NCBI GenBank assembly: GCA_006503475.1
Contig: RSEH01000007.1
Span: 62,001-126,000 of the forward strand
Reading direction: 5' to 3'
Length of the DNA: 64,000 nucleotides
Source: Stentor roeselii
Lineage: Eukaryota > Ciliophora > Heterotrichea > Heterotrichida > Stentoridae
Position 1 is the first letter of the stretch. Every line of letters starts with the position of its first letter. Of this stretch, positions 38,937 to 48,114 are shown one piece after another. Under the pieces are notes generated by a model. That model saw only the letters and a list, made by a program, of their open reading frames with translations. It searched no databases and was not told where the DNA came from. The translations under genes were made by a program, and so were the position numbers.

Positions 38937-41135
38937 CTATTGAGAAAAAAGTCTCTTGAAAACTTCAAGACAAGCTTTATCCTTTGCATTCTTCGCAGAA
39001 CTTCCGTAGTCCTCATACATGAAAAGGTTATCAACAAAGACCTTCACACAAAAAACTCCATCTTTTTTACTAGCTTTGAAGTCGATTTTTTTTCCAAGTC
39101 TTGAAACTTTTTCACAGAGTCTTGCGATGATTCGTTTGCGATATCGAAACTTGTTTTTAACCATGTATAAAATAATGTTCCCCAAGACAAACCCGATGAC
39201 TGTGCAGGTCATTAACAAGGAGTTAGAATCAATTAAAATTCCTGCGACGATACTTTCAAAGATATCTCCTAAACACTTCGGCATTTCAAGGACTACATCT
39301 TTTTCACTGTAAAGGTCTTCATCCCAGATGAAGTGGCTCCAGTTCTTCTCGATCACGTCCATGATGGTCTTATCGACGATGATTTCTTTGTGAAGATTTG
39401 TGGAAATTGAAATTTTCGCCAGGGTGTTGTTGCAGACCAGCTCGTGTTTGAAGTAAGTCAGGTAGTCAGGGTCGAACTTGTGAACTGTCCAAATGTTGGT
39501 TAAAATAATCAGGTCAATTATAGCGTCTCCTAAGAATTCAAGTCTTTCATAGTTGAACCCAGGGTTTAAGGTCTTGTGAGTCAGGGCTTGTTTAAAAATA
39601 CTCACATTTTCAAACTCGTATCCAAAAACACTTATTTTTGTTGGCCTTGGACATGACTCGAGTAGTTTTGAAATCGGAAAAGAACCTTCGGGAAAACTGT
39701 CAAGGTCTTCTTTTTTTAAAATTTCTAAGGATTGGTTCGTCAAGTAACTGGAGGTCAAGTCCCAACCGTCCTTTTGGATTATGCCGAGTCGTAAGAGGAA
39801 CTCACCTGCAGCGAGGATACCAGTTCCTACGTAAAATGCTCCGATTAAGGCTTCGAGAAAGTCAGCTAGCATACTTTCTGAGATCTTCTGCTCGACTTTG
39901 TAGGATTCATTTGGAGTGTCTTTTGATATGTAATAGGCAGGGCGAAAGTTGTTGGTTTTTATTGATTTGGTTTTTAGGTAACGGCTCAAGTCATGTTTAG
40001 CAGCAATCTGCGAAAGACATTTATTGCTAACCTTCCATCCCCTCTGTCGAGTAAGTCCGAACTCATTGAGTTCTAAATTATTTAGATATATATGCAGTGT
40101 ATAGACACATTTCAAAACAGTATCTCCAAGAGTTTCCAAACTTTCATAATTACAGTTCGGGCTCAAGCTAGGGGCTTGGCATGCTTCTTTAAGTATGTTC
40201 AATTCCCCTTGATAATTAAACTTGTTAGACAACTCGACCACAAAGGAAAGTGCTTCAATTTCTATCAAGTTATTCAAAAGGATCCGCCCTTGGTCCCAAT
40301 GATGAGCTTTCAGGTAAAAGACGTAACTGATCTCTGAAATCAACAGCGGGGTTCCGTTTTGATGGTAATTTTCTTTTGGCTTCGGAAATGGTGATGGTTG
40401 ATGCTTTATTGATTTTGTCTGCTTCGCGAATAATAATAATGAAGACTCGTCAAATGAACGGCAGATCGATGATGTCAGAAGGTCTCGGAAACCTTGAATT
40501 GACTGGATTTTAAAACTTTCGTCGAAGAGGATATCTAGAGGATCATATCCTTTGTACTTTTTTTGAAGGTTTTTTAGGTCTGGGTGCTTTGGACCTAGAA
40601 GAGAGGATAAAAAGGACTCTGATGAACTGTCTTTTTTTAGTTCGCATACGAACTTCCAGGTTGCGTTGCTTTTGTAACCTGTTTTTAGAATGGTTTTACA
40701 CTTTTCGCTTTCGGGAAGTTCTGAAAATTTTAGAAGTTGGGATTTTCGTGTCGCTTTTTTTATTGATGCCCAGTCGATTTTTCCTAAATTTAAAAGAACA
40801 ACAAGATAATTAGCTGTACTTTGCGTTCCCAAGTCTTTTTTTGTCGACTTAAACAAATCAGTCCAAAGTTCTTGTTGAAAACTTTTTAATTCTTCTAAAT
40901 TATCTGAACTGAGATCAAATGTTGAGTCAAATGAAGTGATCGAATTTTTAGGGAACTTTACTGGAAGAAGAATCCCAAAATTTTCACAGTTTTGGAACTT
41001 ATGAAGATGAACAATGAAGGATCTTTTATGGGTCTGAAAAGGCTGAGCTAGTATTGAAGAGTGAGTTGAAATGTTGAATGAGTAAAGATTTTCATCTAGT
41101 TTGGGTTTTTTCTTTGGATTCCCATTGATTGACAT
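38937..41135 (-). CDS. Dicer-like protein: two RNase III domains, no helicase
   Basis: A 732-aa protein. RNase III domain a carries NYESLETLGDTVLKC and SMLADFLEALIGAFYVG. Domain b carries NYERLEFLGDAIIDLI and KCLGDIFESIVAGIL. Both keep the acidic metal-binding positions. A C-terminal ~65-residue double-stranded-RNA-binding-like region ends the protein. The N-terminal ~330 residues have no helicase motifs and no clear PAZ; they may form a diverged platform or PAZ. This matches the compact Dicer-like (Dcl) class of ciliates, which makes small RNAs that guide genome rearrangement during conjugation in Paramecium and Tetrahymena. Whether this copy serves that role or ordinary RNAi cannot be told. 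Its start is 171 bp from the divergent kinase gene. Confidence 0.9.
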   Translation of the reverse strand: MSINGNPKKKPKLDENLYSFNISTHSSILAQPFQTHKRSFIVHLHKFQNCENFGILLPVKFPKNSITSFDSTFDLSSDNLEELKSFQQELWTDLFKSTKKDLGTQSTANYLVVLLNLGKIDWASIKKATRKSQLLKFSELPESEKCKTILKTGYKSNATWKFVCELKKDSSSESFLSSLLGPKHPDLKNLQKKYKGYDPLDILFDESFKIQSIQGFRDLLTSSICRSFDESSLLLFAKQTKSIKHQPSPFPKPKENYHQNGTPLLISEISYVFYLKAHHWDQGRILLNNLIEIEALSFVVELSNKFNYQGELNILKEACQAPSLSPNCNYESLETLGDTVLKCVYTLHIYLNNLELNEFGLTRQRGWKVSNKCLSQIAAKHDLSRYLKTKSIKTNNFRPAYYISKDTPNESYKVEQKISESMLADFLEALIGAFYVGTGILAAGEFLLRLGIIQKDGWDLTSSYLTNQSLEILKKEDLDSFPEGSFPISKLLESCPRPTKISVFGYEFENVSIFKQALTHKTLNPGFNYERLEFLGDAIIDLIILTNIWTVHKFDPDYLTYFKHELVCNNTLAKISISTNLHKEIIVDKTIMDVIEKNWSHFIWDEDLYSEKDVVLEMPKCLGDIFESIVAGILIDSNSLLMTCTVIGFVLGNIILYMVKNKFRYRKRIIARLCEKVSRLGKKIDFKASKKDGVFCVKVFVDNLFMYEDYGSSAKNAKDKACLEVFKRLFSQ

Positions 41136-41306
41136 ATTTTATGGGGGCCTCTAAGAAATTATTTGAACTATAAGACACTCTAGTCTTAATCCAAATAATC
41201 TAAACTAATCCTGCAACTTCAAATCTCCAACTTCCTAAATCTAAACCCCCTAAACCTCCATTTCCTTAAAACCTACCCAATCCCATTCTTCCTTCAACAA
41301 ATAAAA

Positions 41307-43778
41307 ATGAATTCTTTGGTAGGCGACTCAATCCCATTTCAGAAGTTCCAAGTCTCAATCGAAGAACTTCTCCACGAAACTCCATCAATCCGTTACTACA
41401 AAGCTCGTCATTCCGAAAAATTCTTCACAGTCAAGCAATTCAAGAATCCAGAAGGAAAAGACCAGTACTTAAACGAGCTCCAAGCCTACCGTCATTCAGG
41501 TCTTCACGGAAAATTGCAGAACCTTCAAGATTCCAAAGAATTTTCAGAATATTCTTTGATATTAACTGACTTCAGCGCACGTCATACCCTGTCATCAGTT
41601 CTATCATCCGAGAATTTGACCGACCCTCAAATAGTGACACTTCTTCGAGACTTGGTGGTAGTTTTATTCCACTTGCACCAGCGAAAGCTGGTGCATTTAA
41701 GAGTTCATCCAGATTCCATATTCGTCACAAATGACTACAAGTTTAAACTCGGTGAACTTTGGAGCTTATGTCAAGAAGGCGACTTGAGACAGAACCTGGG
41801 GAAGATCCCGGCGGACTACCGTCCGCCCGAGGTGATAGAGCAAGGCGAAGGCATTTTAACCTGCGCTGTCGACCTCTGGGCCCTTGGGTGTCTTTTGCAT
41901 CAGGTTCTCTTTCACGAGCCGGCCTTTTCTAACAACCTTGACCTGCAGATGAGGGGGAAGACGGTGAAAACGAATCTTTACGTCGCTGAGTACTGGAAAC
42001 TTCTGCTTAGTCGACTTTTAGACCCCAACCCTTCGACCCGAGCACGACTTGGAGAAATTGCAGTTCTTTTGAATGAAGGGTATATGCCTAAAAGTCCCTT
42101 TCCTGAAAACACTGACTATATCAAAGCAAATAACAGCTTCGGGACTAGTACCAAGTCCTGGGTCGCAAGCGTCACTGATAAAACTGAACAAGTGCCAGAC
42201 CTCGCTTGTATCAGCAAACTCGTCGGAAAAGCCTGGAATAAACCATTTAAAATCCCGAAGGTCTTCCAAGAGTTACAAAAACGTCCTATTTCTAAACCTC
42301 CTATTGTTTTAAAAGCACTTTTTCTCATACATCGATATTTGACCCTCGGCCCGAAATCTACTTCAGATGTTGAAATGGGATGTCAGTTATTTTTAGCGGA
42401 AGTTGAAAAACATTGGAAATTTACCACGAAACCGAAAAGTGGTCAAATGGATGACTTGAAAAGTTTAGTTGTGAATTTTAATGATTTGTTGAAACTTAAA
42501 GCAAATTTTCATCTGCAAAGCAAGTCTTTTGGGGACTGGTCCGATCTTTCTTCTGTGGACCCTGAGGTCTTTGATGGGCTTTTTGAGTACTGGAGCTTTT
42601 CTCTTAGAACTGCGAATTGTTTCATGACAACTACTGAGAACTTGAATGCGATTAAAGGGCTGATCGTAGCTGCTTTGATAGAAGAGCAGCAGAGAATAAT
42701 GTTAGAACTTGCAGACCTTACTAAAATAACAGGTCTTTCACTCAACCAACGTTTTGACGAGCTTCGAACCGAGACCATCAGAATCATAAGCCGTAACAAA
42801 ATAATCTTTCCAGGAACTCACTCAGCGAAGCTTTTTTCTCACAATTCAAGCCTATCCTCCAGTAGTCCAGTATCAACAAGTAAATCCTCAGAAAGTATGA
42901 AAAACTCTTCAAAATCTGAAGAAAACTCTTCTCAAAAGCGCGGCTCAATCCTCGAACAAGCCGCAGCTTTTTGGGTAGTCAATCCAGAAGAGATAAAAAA
43001 AGAAAAAGAAATCGGCCAAGGCAGCAGCTGTGTCGTGTACCGAGCGACTTACCGTCATACAGCAGTAGCTTTAAAAGTCCTGAAGACCAACTCGAAGTCC
43101 TCAACAAAAGAGTTCGAAAGAGAAGTAAAGGCGATGTTGCAACTGAAGCATCCAAACCTTGTCTTATTCATGGGCGCGACATTAGGAAACGAGATGAGCA
43201 TAATGACAGAATTTTGCTTCGGTGATACTGTTTTCAGTCTTTTACATGAAAAAACTCGTGTCGGCATTTCACAGGCTCAGCAGTTGACAATGGCTCTTGA
43301 CACTGCGAAAGGCATGGCTTATCTCCATGCTTCTGGACTTTTGCATCGTGATTTAAAGTCTTTGAACCTGCTGCTGACCGAGCCGGTGAATGGACCGAAT
43401 GATAGAGTTCAAGTCAAAATCACTGACTTTGGGATTTCAGTTAGTTATGACCAGGACAGACTTATGACCGGACAAATGGGAACTTGTCATTGGATGGCTC
43501 CAGAAGTGCTGAATAATGAAGGGTATGACTACTCCGCTGATGTTTATTCTTTCGCTGTCGTCCTTTGGGAGATTTTTGCGAGGGAGACTCCTTATAAAGG
43601 CATCAATCCTGCTATGATTCCTTATCGAGTACTTAATTTAGGGGATAGACCTGATATTCAAAAGGTTAAAAACCCGATGATTCAGGCGATTATTATTCAA
43701 TGCTGGACTCGAATCAAGGAAAATCGACCTGATTTTCCGGAAATCATTAAAATGTTGGAAGAGGTTAGGTTTGAATAA
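41307..43778 (+). CDS. NAK-like pseudokinase - ANTH - TKL kinase fusion
   Basis: An 823-aa protein with three modules. Residues ~15-260 resemble AAK1/GAK kinases but are dead: the lysine (FTVKQF) and helix-C Glu remain, while the catalytic loop reads HLRVHPDS instead of HRDLKPEN and the DFG position reads GEL. Residues ~290-490 look like an ANTH phosphoinositide/clathrin-adaptor domain (VLKALFLIHRYLTLGP, then YWSFSLRTANCF). After a Ser-rich linker, residues ~550-823 form a complete tyrosine-kinase-like kinase: GQGSSCVVYRA, ALKVL, HRDLKSLNLLL, DFGIS, GTCHWMAPEVL and DVYSFAVVLWEIF. The plan suggests a kinase recruited to endocytic membranes by its own adaptor and regulated by the pseudokinase. 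Domain calls rest on motif reading; the ANTH part is the least certain. Confidence 0.8.
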   Translation: MNSLVGDSIPFQKFQVSIEELLHETPSIRYYKARHSEKFFTVKQFKNPEGKDQYLNELQAYRHSGLHGKLQNLQDSKEFSEYSLILTDFSARHTLSSVLSSENLTDPQIVTLLRDLVVVLFHLHQRKLVHLRVHPDSIFVTNDYKFKLGELWSLCQEGDLRQNLGKIPADYRPPEVIEQGEGILTCAVDLWALGCLLHQVLFHEPAFSNNLDLQMRGKTVKTNLYVAEYWKLLLSRLLDPNPSTRARLGEIAVLLNEGYMPKSPFPENTDYIKANNSFGTSTKSWVASVTDKTEQVPDLACISKLVGKAWNKPFKIPKVFQELQKRPISKPPIVLKALFLIHRYLTLGPKSTSDVEMGCQLFLAEVEKHWKFTTKPKSGQMDDLKSLVVNFNDLLKLKANFHLQSKSFGDWSDLSSVDPEVFDGLFEYWSFSLRTANCFMTTTENLNAIKGLIVAALIEEQQRIMLELADLTKITGLSLNQRFDELRTETIRIISRNKIIFPGTHSAKLFSHNSSLSSSSPVSTSKSSESMKNSSKSEENSSQKRGSILEQAAAFWVVNPEEIKKEKEIGQGSSCVVYRATYRHTAVALKVLKTNSKSSTKEFEREVKAMLQLKHPNLVLFMGATLGNEMSIMTEFCFGDTVFSLLHEKTRVGISQAQQLTMALDTAKGMAYLHASGLLHRDLKSLNLLLTEPVNGPNDRVQVKITDFGISVSYDQDRLMTGQMGTCHWMAPEVLNNEGYDYSADVYSFAVVLWEIFARETPYKGINPAMIPYRVLNLGDRPDIQKVKNPMIQAIIIQCWTRIKENRPDFPEIIKMLEEVRFE

Positions 43779-43791
43779 GATGTTTATAAGG

Positions 43792-45213
43792 TTAAACTTG
43801 AGGGTCTTTTTTAAAACGCTGGAGAAAACGACTTTTGTTTTGAATTGGTTTTTTTTCTGGTTTGGAGGGAAGGGCGAGGTTTATGCTCTCGAAATCGGTT
43901 TTTTCTTTCTTGGGTAAGGCTTTTGAGGATTTTACTTCTTCTGTGGGTTTTGGGGATCTTGGCAATGGGCTTAGAGCTTGGGATGAGGTGTTTGTGGGAA
44001 GTTTGTTAGACTGCAGAGGCTTTATCACTTTTTGGCTACGACTTCCTGATTTTCCTTTGAGGACTTTTGGAGCGGGTGGCTCAGCTTCGTTCTGAAATTC
44101 TCCCCAATATACAACTACTCCATTATCATTAGTCACTTTGCACTCATGGACCAGATTACTAACGATTAGTTCTTTTTCATTTCCTTCGAAGTTGACTCTA
44201 GCAACAAGTCCAACAACATCCAAAACAATCCCATTCCCAAATCCTTTATGTTTAACAGTCCACCCAGGCCTAATCAGCTCATCAGCAAACATTTGCACCC
44301 ATTCAAACTTAAGCACATCTAAAATATCAGGTCTCTTAACAGGATCATCCTGCAGCAATGCTGAAATAATCACTTTAGCATTTTCCGAAACATGCCCAGA
44401 AAAATTATAACATTTTTCCGAAACAAGTCTAGCCATATCCTTCGGATTTTTTCCCCTAAAAGGAGGTGCTGCATGCAACATTTCATATAAAAGTATTCCA
44501 ACAGCCCAAATATCAACTTTATAAGTCTGAGGCTGTTTATTCAGCATTTCTGGAGACATATAATCAAGAGTTCCACAGAAAGTTACACGATTATCAGTCC
44601 CATGAGCACTCCATCCAAAATCACATATTTTGACAGAATCGTCTTTGCTTATAAGAATATTTTCTGGCTTTAAGTCACGGTGAAGGACGTTTTTGCTGTG
44701 AAGGTACTCGAGACCTACACAGGTTTGTGTAAAGATTTTCCAGGCTTCTCTTTCGGAGAGTCTTCCTTTTTTGCGAAGTAAGTCGAAAAGACTTCCTTTT
44801 TCGACGTATTCCATGATGAGGTAGAGCTTTATGTGATCTTCCATGTGGTCGTAGAGTCTTACTATGTTTGGGTGGATTAAAGTCATGTGTAGAGATATTT
44901 CTCGGAAGAGAACCTTGAGGGGAATCAAGGATGTTAACATTGATTTTTTGTATATTTTTTGAGCGTAAAATTCTCTTGTGCCTTTGCGTTGGACTAGTTG
45001 AACCTCTCCGTAACTACCTGTTCCGAGGACTTTTTGGGAGTCTTTGACAGTAATGAAATCTCGAAGGGAGTAGATATGAGGCATGCAGGCCAAACTATGC
45101 CGACTTGAATCAAGATTGAGACACTCTTCCGAACAATACTTAGGAATCGAGCATTTTTCACAGGTGACATTTTGACTAGCAGGGTTTCTACAAGATAGAT
45201 AAAAACACTCCAT
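43792..45213 (-). CDS. Aurora-type kinase with N-terminal MYND zinc finger
   Basis: A 473-aa protein. Residues 3-43 are a MYND finger, pattern C-x4-C-x8-C-x2-C-x5-YC-x3-C-x7-H-x3-C. The kinase domain (~57-310) is Aurora-like: LGTGSYGEVQL, AQKIYKKS, HRDLKPENIL, DFGWSAH, a T-loop with FCGTLDYMSPEML and the aPF helix DIWAVGILLYEM. DFGWS with CGTLDY..PEM is characteristic of Aurora kinases, which run mitosis, cytokinesis and cilium disassembly. MYND fingers bind proline-rich peptides. After the kinase lies a small beta-rich module (VKHKGFGNGIVLDVVGLVAR) and a Lys/Pro/Ser tail. This MYND plus kinase plan is not the usual Aurora layout. It converges with the preceding + gene with 13 bp between stops. 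Confidence 0.87.
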   Translation of the reverse strand: MECFYLSCRNPASQNVTCEKCSIPKYCSEECLNLDSSRHSLACMPHIYSLRDFITVKDSQKVLGTGSYGEVQLVQRKGTREFYAQKIYKKSMLTSLIPLKVLFREISLHMTLIHPNIVRLYDHMEDHIKLYLIMEYVEKGSLFDLLRKKGRLSEREAWKIFTQTCVGLEYLHSKNVLHRDLKPENILISKDDSVKICDFGWSAHGTDNRVTFCGTLDYMSPEMLNKQPQTYKVDIWAVGILLYEMLHAAPPFRGKNPKDMARLVSEKCYNFSGHVSENAKVIISALLQDDPVKRPDILDVLKFEWVQMFADELIRPGWTVKHKGFGNGIVLDVVGLVARVNFEGNEKELIVSNLVHECKVTNDNGVVVYWGEFQNEAEPPAPKVLKGKSGSRSQKVIKPLQSNKLPTNTSSQALSPLPRSPKPTEEVKSSKALPKKEKTDFESINLALPSKPEKKPIQNKSRFLQRFKKDPQV

Positions 45214-45361
45214 TAGAATTATTTAAAAATTTAAACTTTTCCTTAACCCTAGTAATTGAAAATATAAATTTCAAATCTTCTCTAATACTTTTTCCCTAAA
45301 TCTCCAATGATTAAAGTTTAATAAACTTAAAAATTTCTAGGTCTGCTAATGACGAATAAAT

Positions 45362-47386
45362 ATGTTTAAGAACATCTTCAAAAGGCCTAATTCAGTCCAG
45401 AATGTCAACAAGCTGTGGAATACTTTTCTAGATTTTCATTCCAAGTTCTGCATGGATGATCGACCTGGTGTTGAAAAACCTGCTCCTTCTTATCCTGAAA
45501 TCATGGGTTTAAATAATATCTTAGAATACCTGATCAAAGAAGATAAGGAGGAAAATGAGTCTAGAATGATGAAGCCTTGCATGGAGTTTATCATTTCTTC
45601 TAAGATATTTGAAATACTTACGTCGGTCGCGCAAATGGATAAACCGAGAGGATTACTTAAGATACTGATTAAATTCTATAAAGGAATTTTGAAAAAAGTG
45701 GTTAATCAAGACTATATGATTCAGATGTCATTTCATTCATCGCTTTCATCTATTCTTCATATACTCAATGCACTTTTTTCATCGTTTTCACATGATCAAA
45801 GAGTTGAAGTGCTTGGTTTGGTAAATGCCCTACTTCAAAACATCTATTCACAAGAAGCACTAATCGAGTTATTCATCTACAAAACCGAGAAAAAAAGCGA
45901 GTTCCTTCCCCTTTCAATCCTAATGCTTTACTTCAACGATGAGTACTTCTTCCAATACAAGCACAAATCCTTCATCACCTTATCTAAAATCAACTTCCCT
46001 TCAATCCAACCCTTGCTAAAAGAAAGCGAGTTCATTTTGACCCTAACATCAAAGCTGGCTTTTTACTTCCAACAGAAAAACGTGGAAGCCATAAAGCAAA
46101 CCTCGAGTCTCTTCCAAAGTTTTTACTCAAACTGCGCCAACAAGCAAACAAGAGAAGACCTAGTTGATTGTTTTTATGAAAACTTCTGCGTGCCCATCCT
46201 GACCCCTCGTCTTCAAAGCAAAGAATACAGCACTCGACTCAATGCAAGTATTCTTTTGTCGATAGTGATTCAAGAAATGACTTCTGAAAATATAGTTATT
46301 ACAATTGTTTACTTTTTTCAAGGGAAGGAAAAGGATGGAAGCAAAAGACTGAAACCTTTGGTTTCGACACCAACAGGCAGCTCTAAGAAAACTTTTGACT
46401 TTAAAGGCGATTTGAATAAAGGTTGTCAGCAGATATCGGATATCTCGAAAATGTGGGAAACTCTTATTGATAACTTGAATAGCAAATATGAGAAGCTGTC
46501 GATTTACTCGTTGAAAATTGTTTATTTTCTCCTAAGTCAAGGGGGGAAAAAGGTGGTCAAACTACTGATCACTGACTACTTTTCAGGTTCTCCTCCAACA
46601 GACGACATGCAAACCACCGCAGAGATCTTCTTATCATACATCCCTCCAAGCGTGATGCCATCAGGTCTATCTCGGAACTTTTCAGAATACCTATCATCAG
46701 GTTACCTAAAATGTTCTTCAGCCCTATCCACATCAACACTTCATTTAAACGAGTACTCAGAGCACACAGGTGACATTTCTTCAAAGCCTCAAACAGGAGA
46801 AACAGGTGGAACTGAAGGTTGTCTCCAAGAGCGAGTTGAAAAAAAAGACGAAAAATTCTTCGAAGGCGACATTTTACATGCAGTTCTCATGAAATTCAAG
46901 AACTTTCTAAACAACCAACTCGATGAAAACTTATACTTAACAGGAATAATCAGCACCTTGTCCGCTTTTCCAAAAGAAATCGGTTCTTTCGGCTCTCTTC
47001 ATAATTTTTTACTTGAGCCTCAAACCAGTTCTAAGAAAGGAAATTTTTTGACTTATTTGAAGCAACTTGCTTTAGAAATCGATACTTTGATGAGTAGTGA
47101 TGAGTCTTTTCCTTTCAAGGTCGAGTCGACTTCACGAGAACTGGGAATTTCTCCGAAGTTATCAGCGAATGATTCTTTTATGTACTTGATTTCTGATTCG
47201 ATTAGAGGGAAAAAGTCCAGAAGTCTTGTTATTGAAGACAGTCGAGTGAATTTAGAAGCGATTGTCGTGTTTCAAGAGTTTGTGAAAGAACAGGCGTCGA
47301 TTATCATGTTTAAAGAACTACTGGATGACATGAGTACCAGGGCGAAAAAAGAAGAAGAAGAATATTCGGTTTATTTTAATTATTAG
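45362..47386 (+). CDS. FHIP family protein (FAM160/RAI16-like)
   Basis: A 674-aa all-helical protein. The start MFKNIFKRPNSVQNVNKLWNTFLDFHSKF, the segment IMGLNNILEYLIKEDKEENESRMMKPCMEFII and LFIYKTEKKSEFLPLSILMLYFNDE match the FHIP/RAI16 family organisation. FHIP proteins join Hook and FTS in the FHF complex, which links early endosomes to dynein. The C-terminal ~180 residues are less conserved and include a disordered Glu/Lys insert. Its stop is one base (47387) from the stop of the convergent gene. Confidence 0.78.
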   Translation: MFKNIFKRPNSVQNVNKLWNTFLDFHSKFCMDDRPGVEKPAPSYPEIMGLNNILEYLIKEDKEENESRMMKPCMEFIISSKIFEILTSVAQMDKPRGLLKILIKFYKGILKKVVNQDYMIQMSFHSSLSSILHILNALFSSFSHDQRVEVLGLVNALLQNIYSQEALIELFIYKTEKKSEFLPLSILMLYFNDEYFFQYKHKSFITLSKINFPSIQPLLKESEFILTLTSKLAFYFQQKNVEAIKQTSSLFQSFYSNCANKQTREDLVDCFYENFCVPILTPRLQSKEYSTRLNASILLSIVIQEMTSENIVITIVYFFQGKEKDGSKRLKPLVSTPTGSSKKTFDFKGDLNKGCQQISDISKMWETLIDNLNSKYEKLSIYSLKIVYFLLSQGGKKVVKLLITDYFSGSPPTDDMQTTAEIFLSYIPPSVMPSGLSRNFSEYLSSGYLKCSSALSTSTLHLNEYSEHTGDISSKPQTGETGGTEGCLQERVEKKDEKFFEGDILHAVLMKFKNFLNNQLDENLYLTGIISTLSAFPKEIGSFGSLHNFLLEPQTSSKKGNFLTYLKQLALEIDTLMSSDESFPFKVESTSRELGISPKLSANDSFMYLISDSIRGKKSRSLVIEDSRVNLEAIVVFQEFVKEQASIIMFKELLDDMSTRAKKEEEEYSVYFNY

Positions 47387-47387
47387 G

Positions 47388-48076
47388 TCAACGTTTTAAC
47401 TCGTTTAACATTGATTTGATCTCGATTTGGTATTTCTTTATTGCCGCCTTTTGTTGACTGAACTTCAGCTCTTCTTTTATTTCTTCTGGAGTCCCGTGAA
47501 TACGTAAACTGTTCCAAGTTCCTAAAGGACGTTGGACTGGGTTTCGTAGAGCTTTTCTTTCGATTACTTCTTCTAAACGACTGTCTGGAAGTTTTCGACG
47601 TTTTTCAGTTGATGACTTTAATTTTCGGTCATCTTTTGGCTGAGGGTTGCTTGGAAAGAAATCTGGACTTGGAAGTTTCAGGCTTAAGGTTGATGGACTT
47701 GATGAATTTGTCAGCTGGTTTGGCTTTTTTGAATAACTTTTTTTTAACCATGTGGATTTCAGGTTGTAAGAACCTACTGAGGGGTAGATTGGGTTGATCT
47801 ATTTAGATTTACCTTTTGACGAAGACGGAGCTTTGGAGTGCTTGAGGAGTAGAGACTGTCGATAGTTTTATACTCAGTCCTCTGTTTAACTTCATTATCA
47901 GAGTTAATTATTTTATTCATCCCATCACGTTCCTGAACAAAAGGAATAAATTGAGAATTTTTCCTAGAAATCAAAATTTCACTAGAAAGCGATTTTTTGA
48001 TATTCTGTATCGAAGTCTTGACAATATTCGAGTTAGGAATAGAATTCAGGTAATCCTGCAAGAAATTATTTTCCAT
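47388..48076 (-). CDS. Uncharacterised basic protein spliced by a 14-nt intron
   Basis: Exon 1 (48076-47813) begins MENNFLQDYLNSIPN and ends at LRQK. After a 14-nt GT..AG intron (47799-47812) the frame continues open for 136 codons to TGA at 47388, so the product is 224 aa. The unspliced frame would stop 12 codons after the intron. The conserved-looking C-terminal part reads RPLGTWNSLRIHGTPEEIKE and then ends in a basic helix. The middle is Ser/Lys/Pro-rich. No family recognised. The exact open frame, which begins at the splice and ends one base from the convergent gene's stop, supports this model over the shorter frame. Confidence 0.7.
47799..47812 (-). other. 14-nt intron
   Basis: On the minus strand: GTAAATCTAAATAG, phase 0. 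Removing it opens a 411-nt continuation; retention gives an early TAG. The A six bases from the 3' end is conserved. Confidence 0.68.
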
Positions 48077-48114
48077 TTATAAACATTTCCTAATTTGCAG
48101 ACTGTTGATTATAA

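Noticed and set aside
47609-47797. 62-codon + strand frame
   Set aside because: Antisense to the second exon of the 14-nt-intron gene, whose continuous 137-codon frame explains the region.
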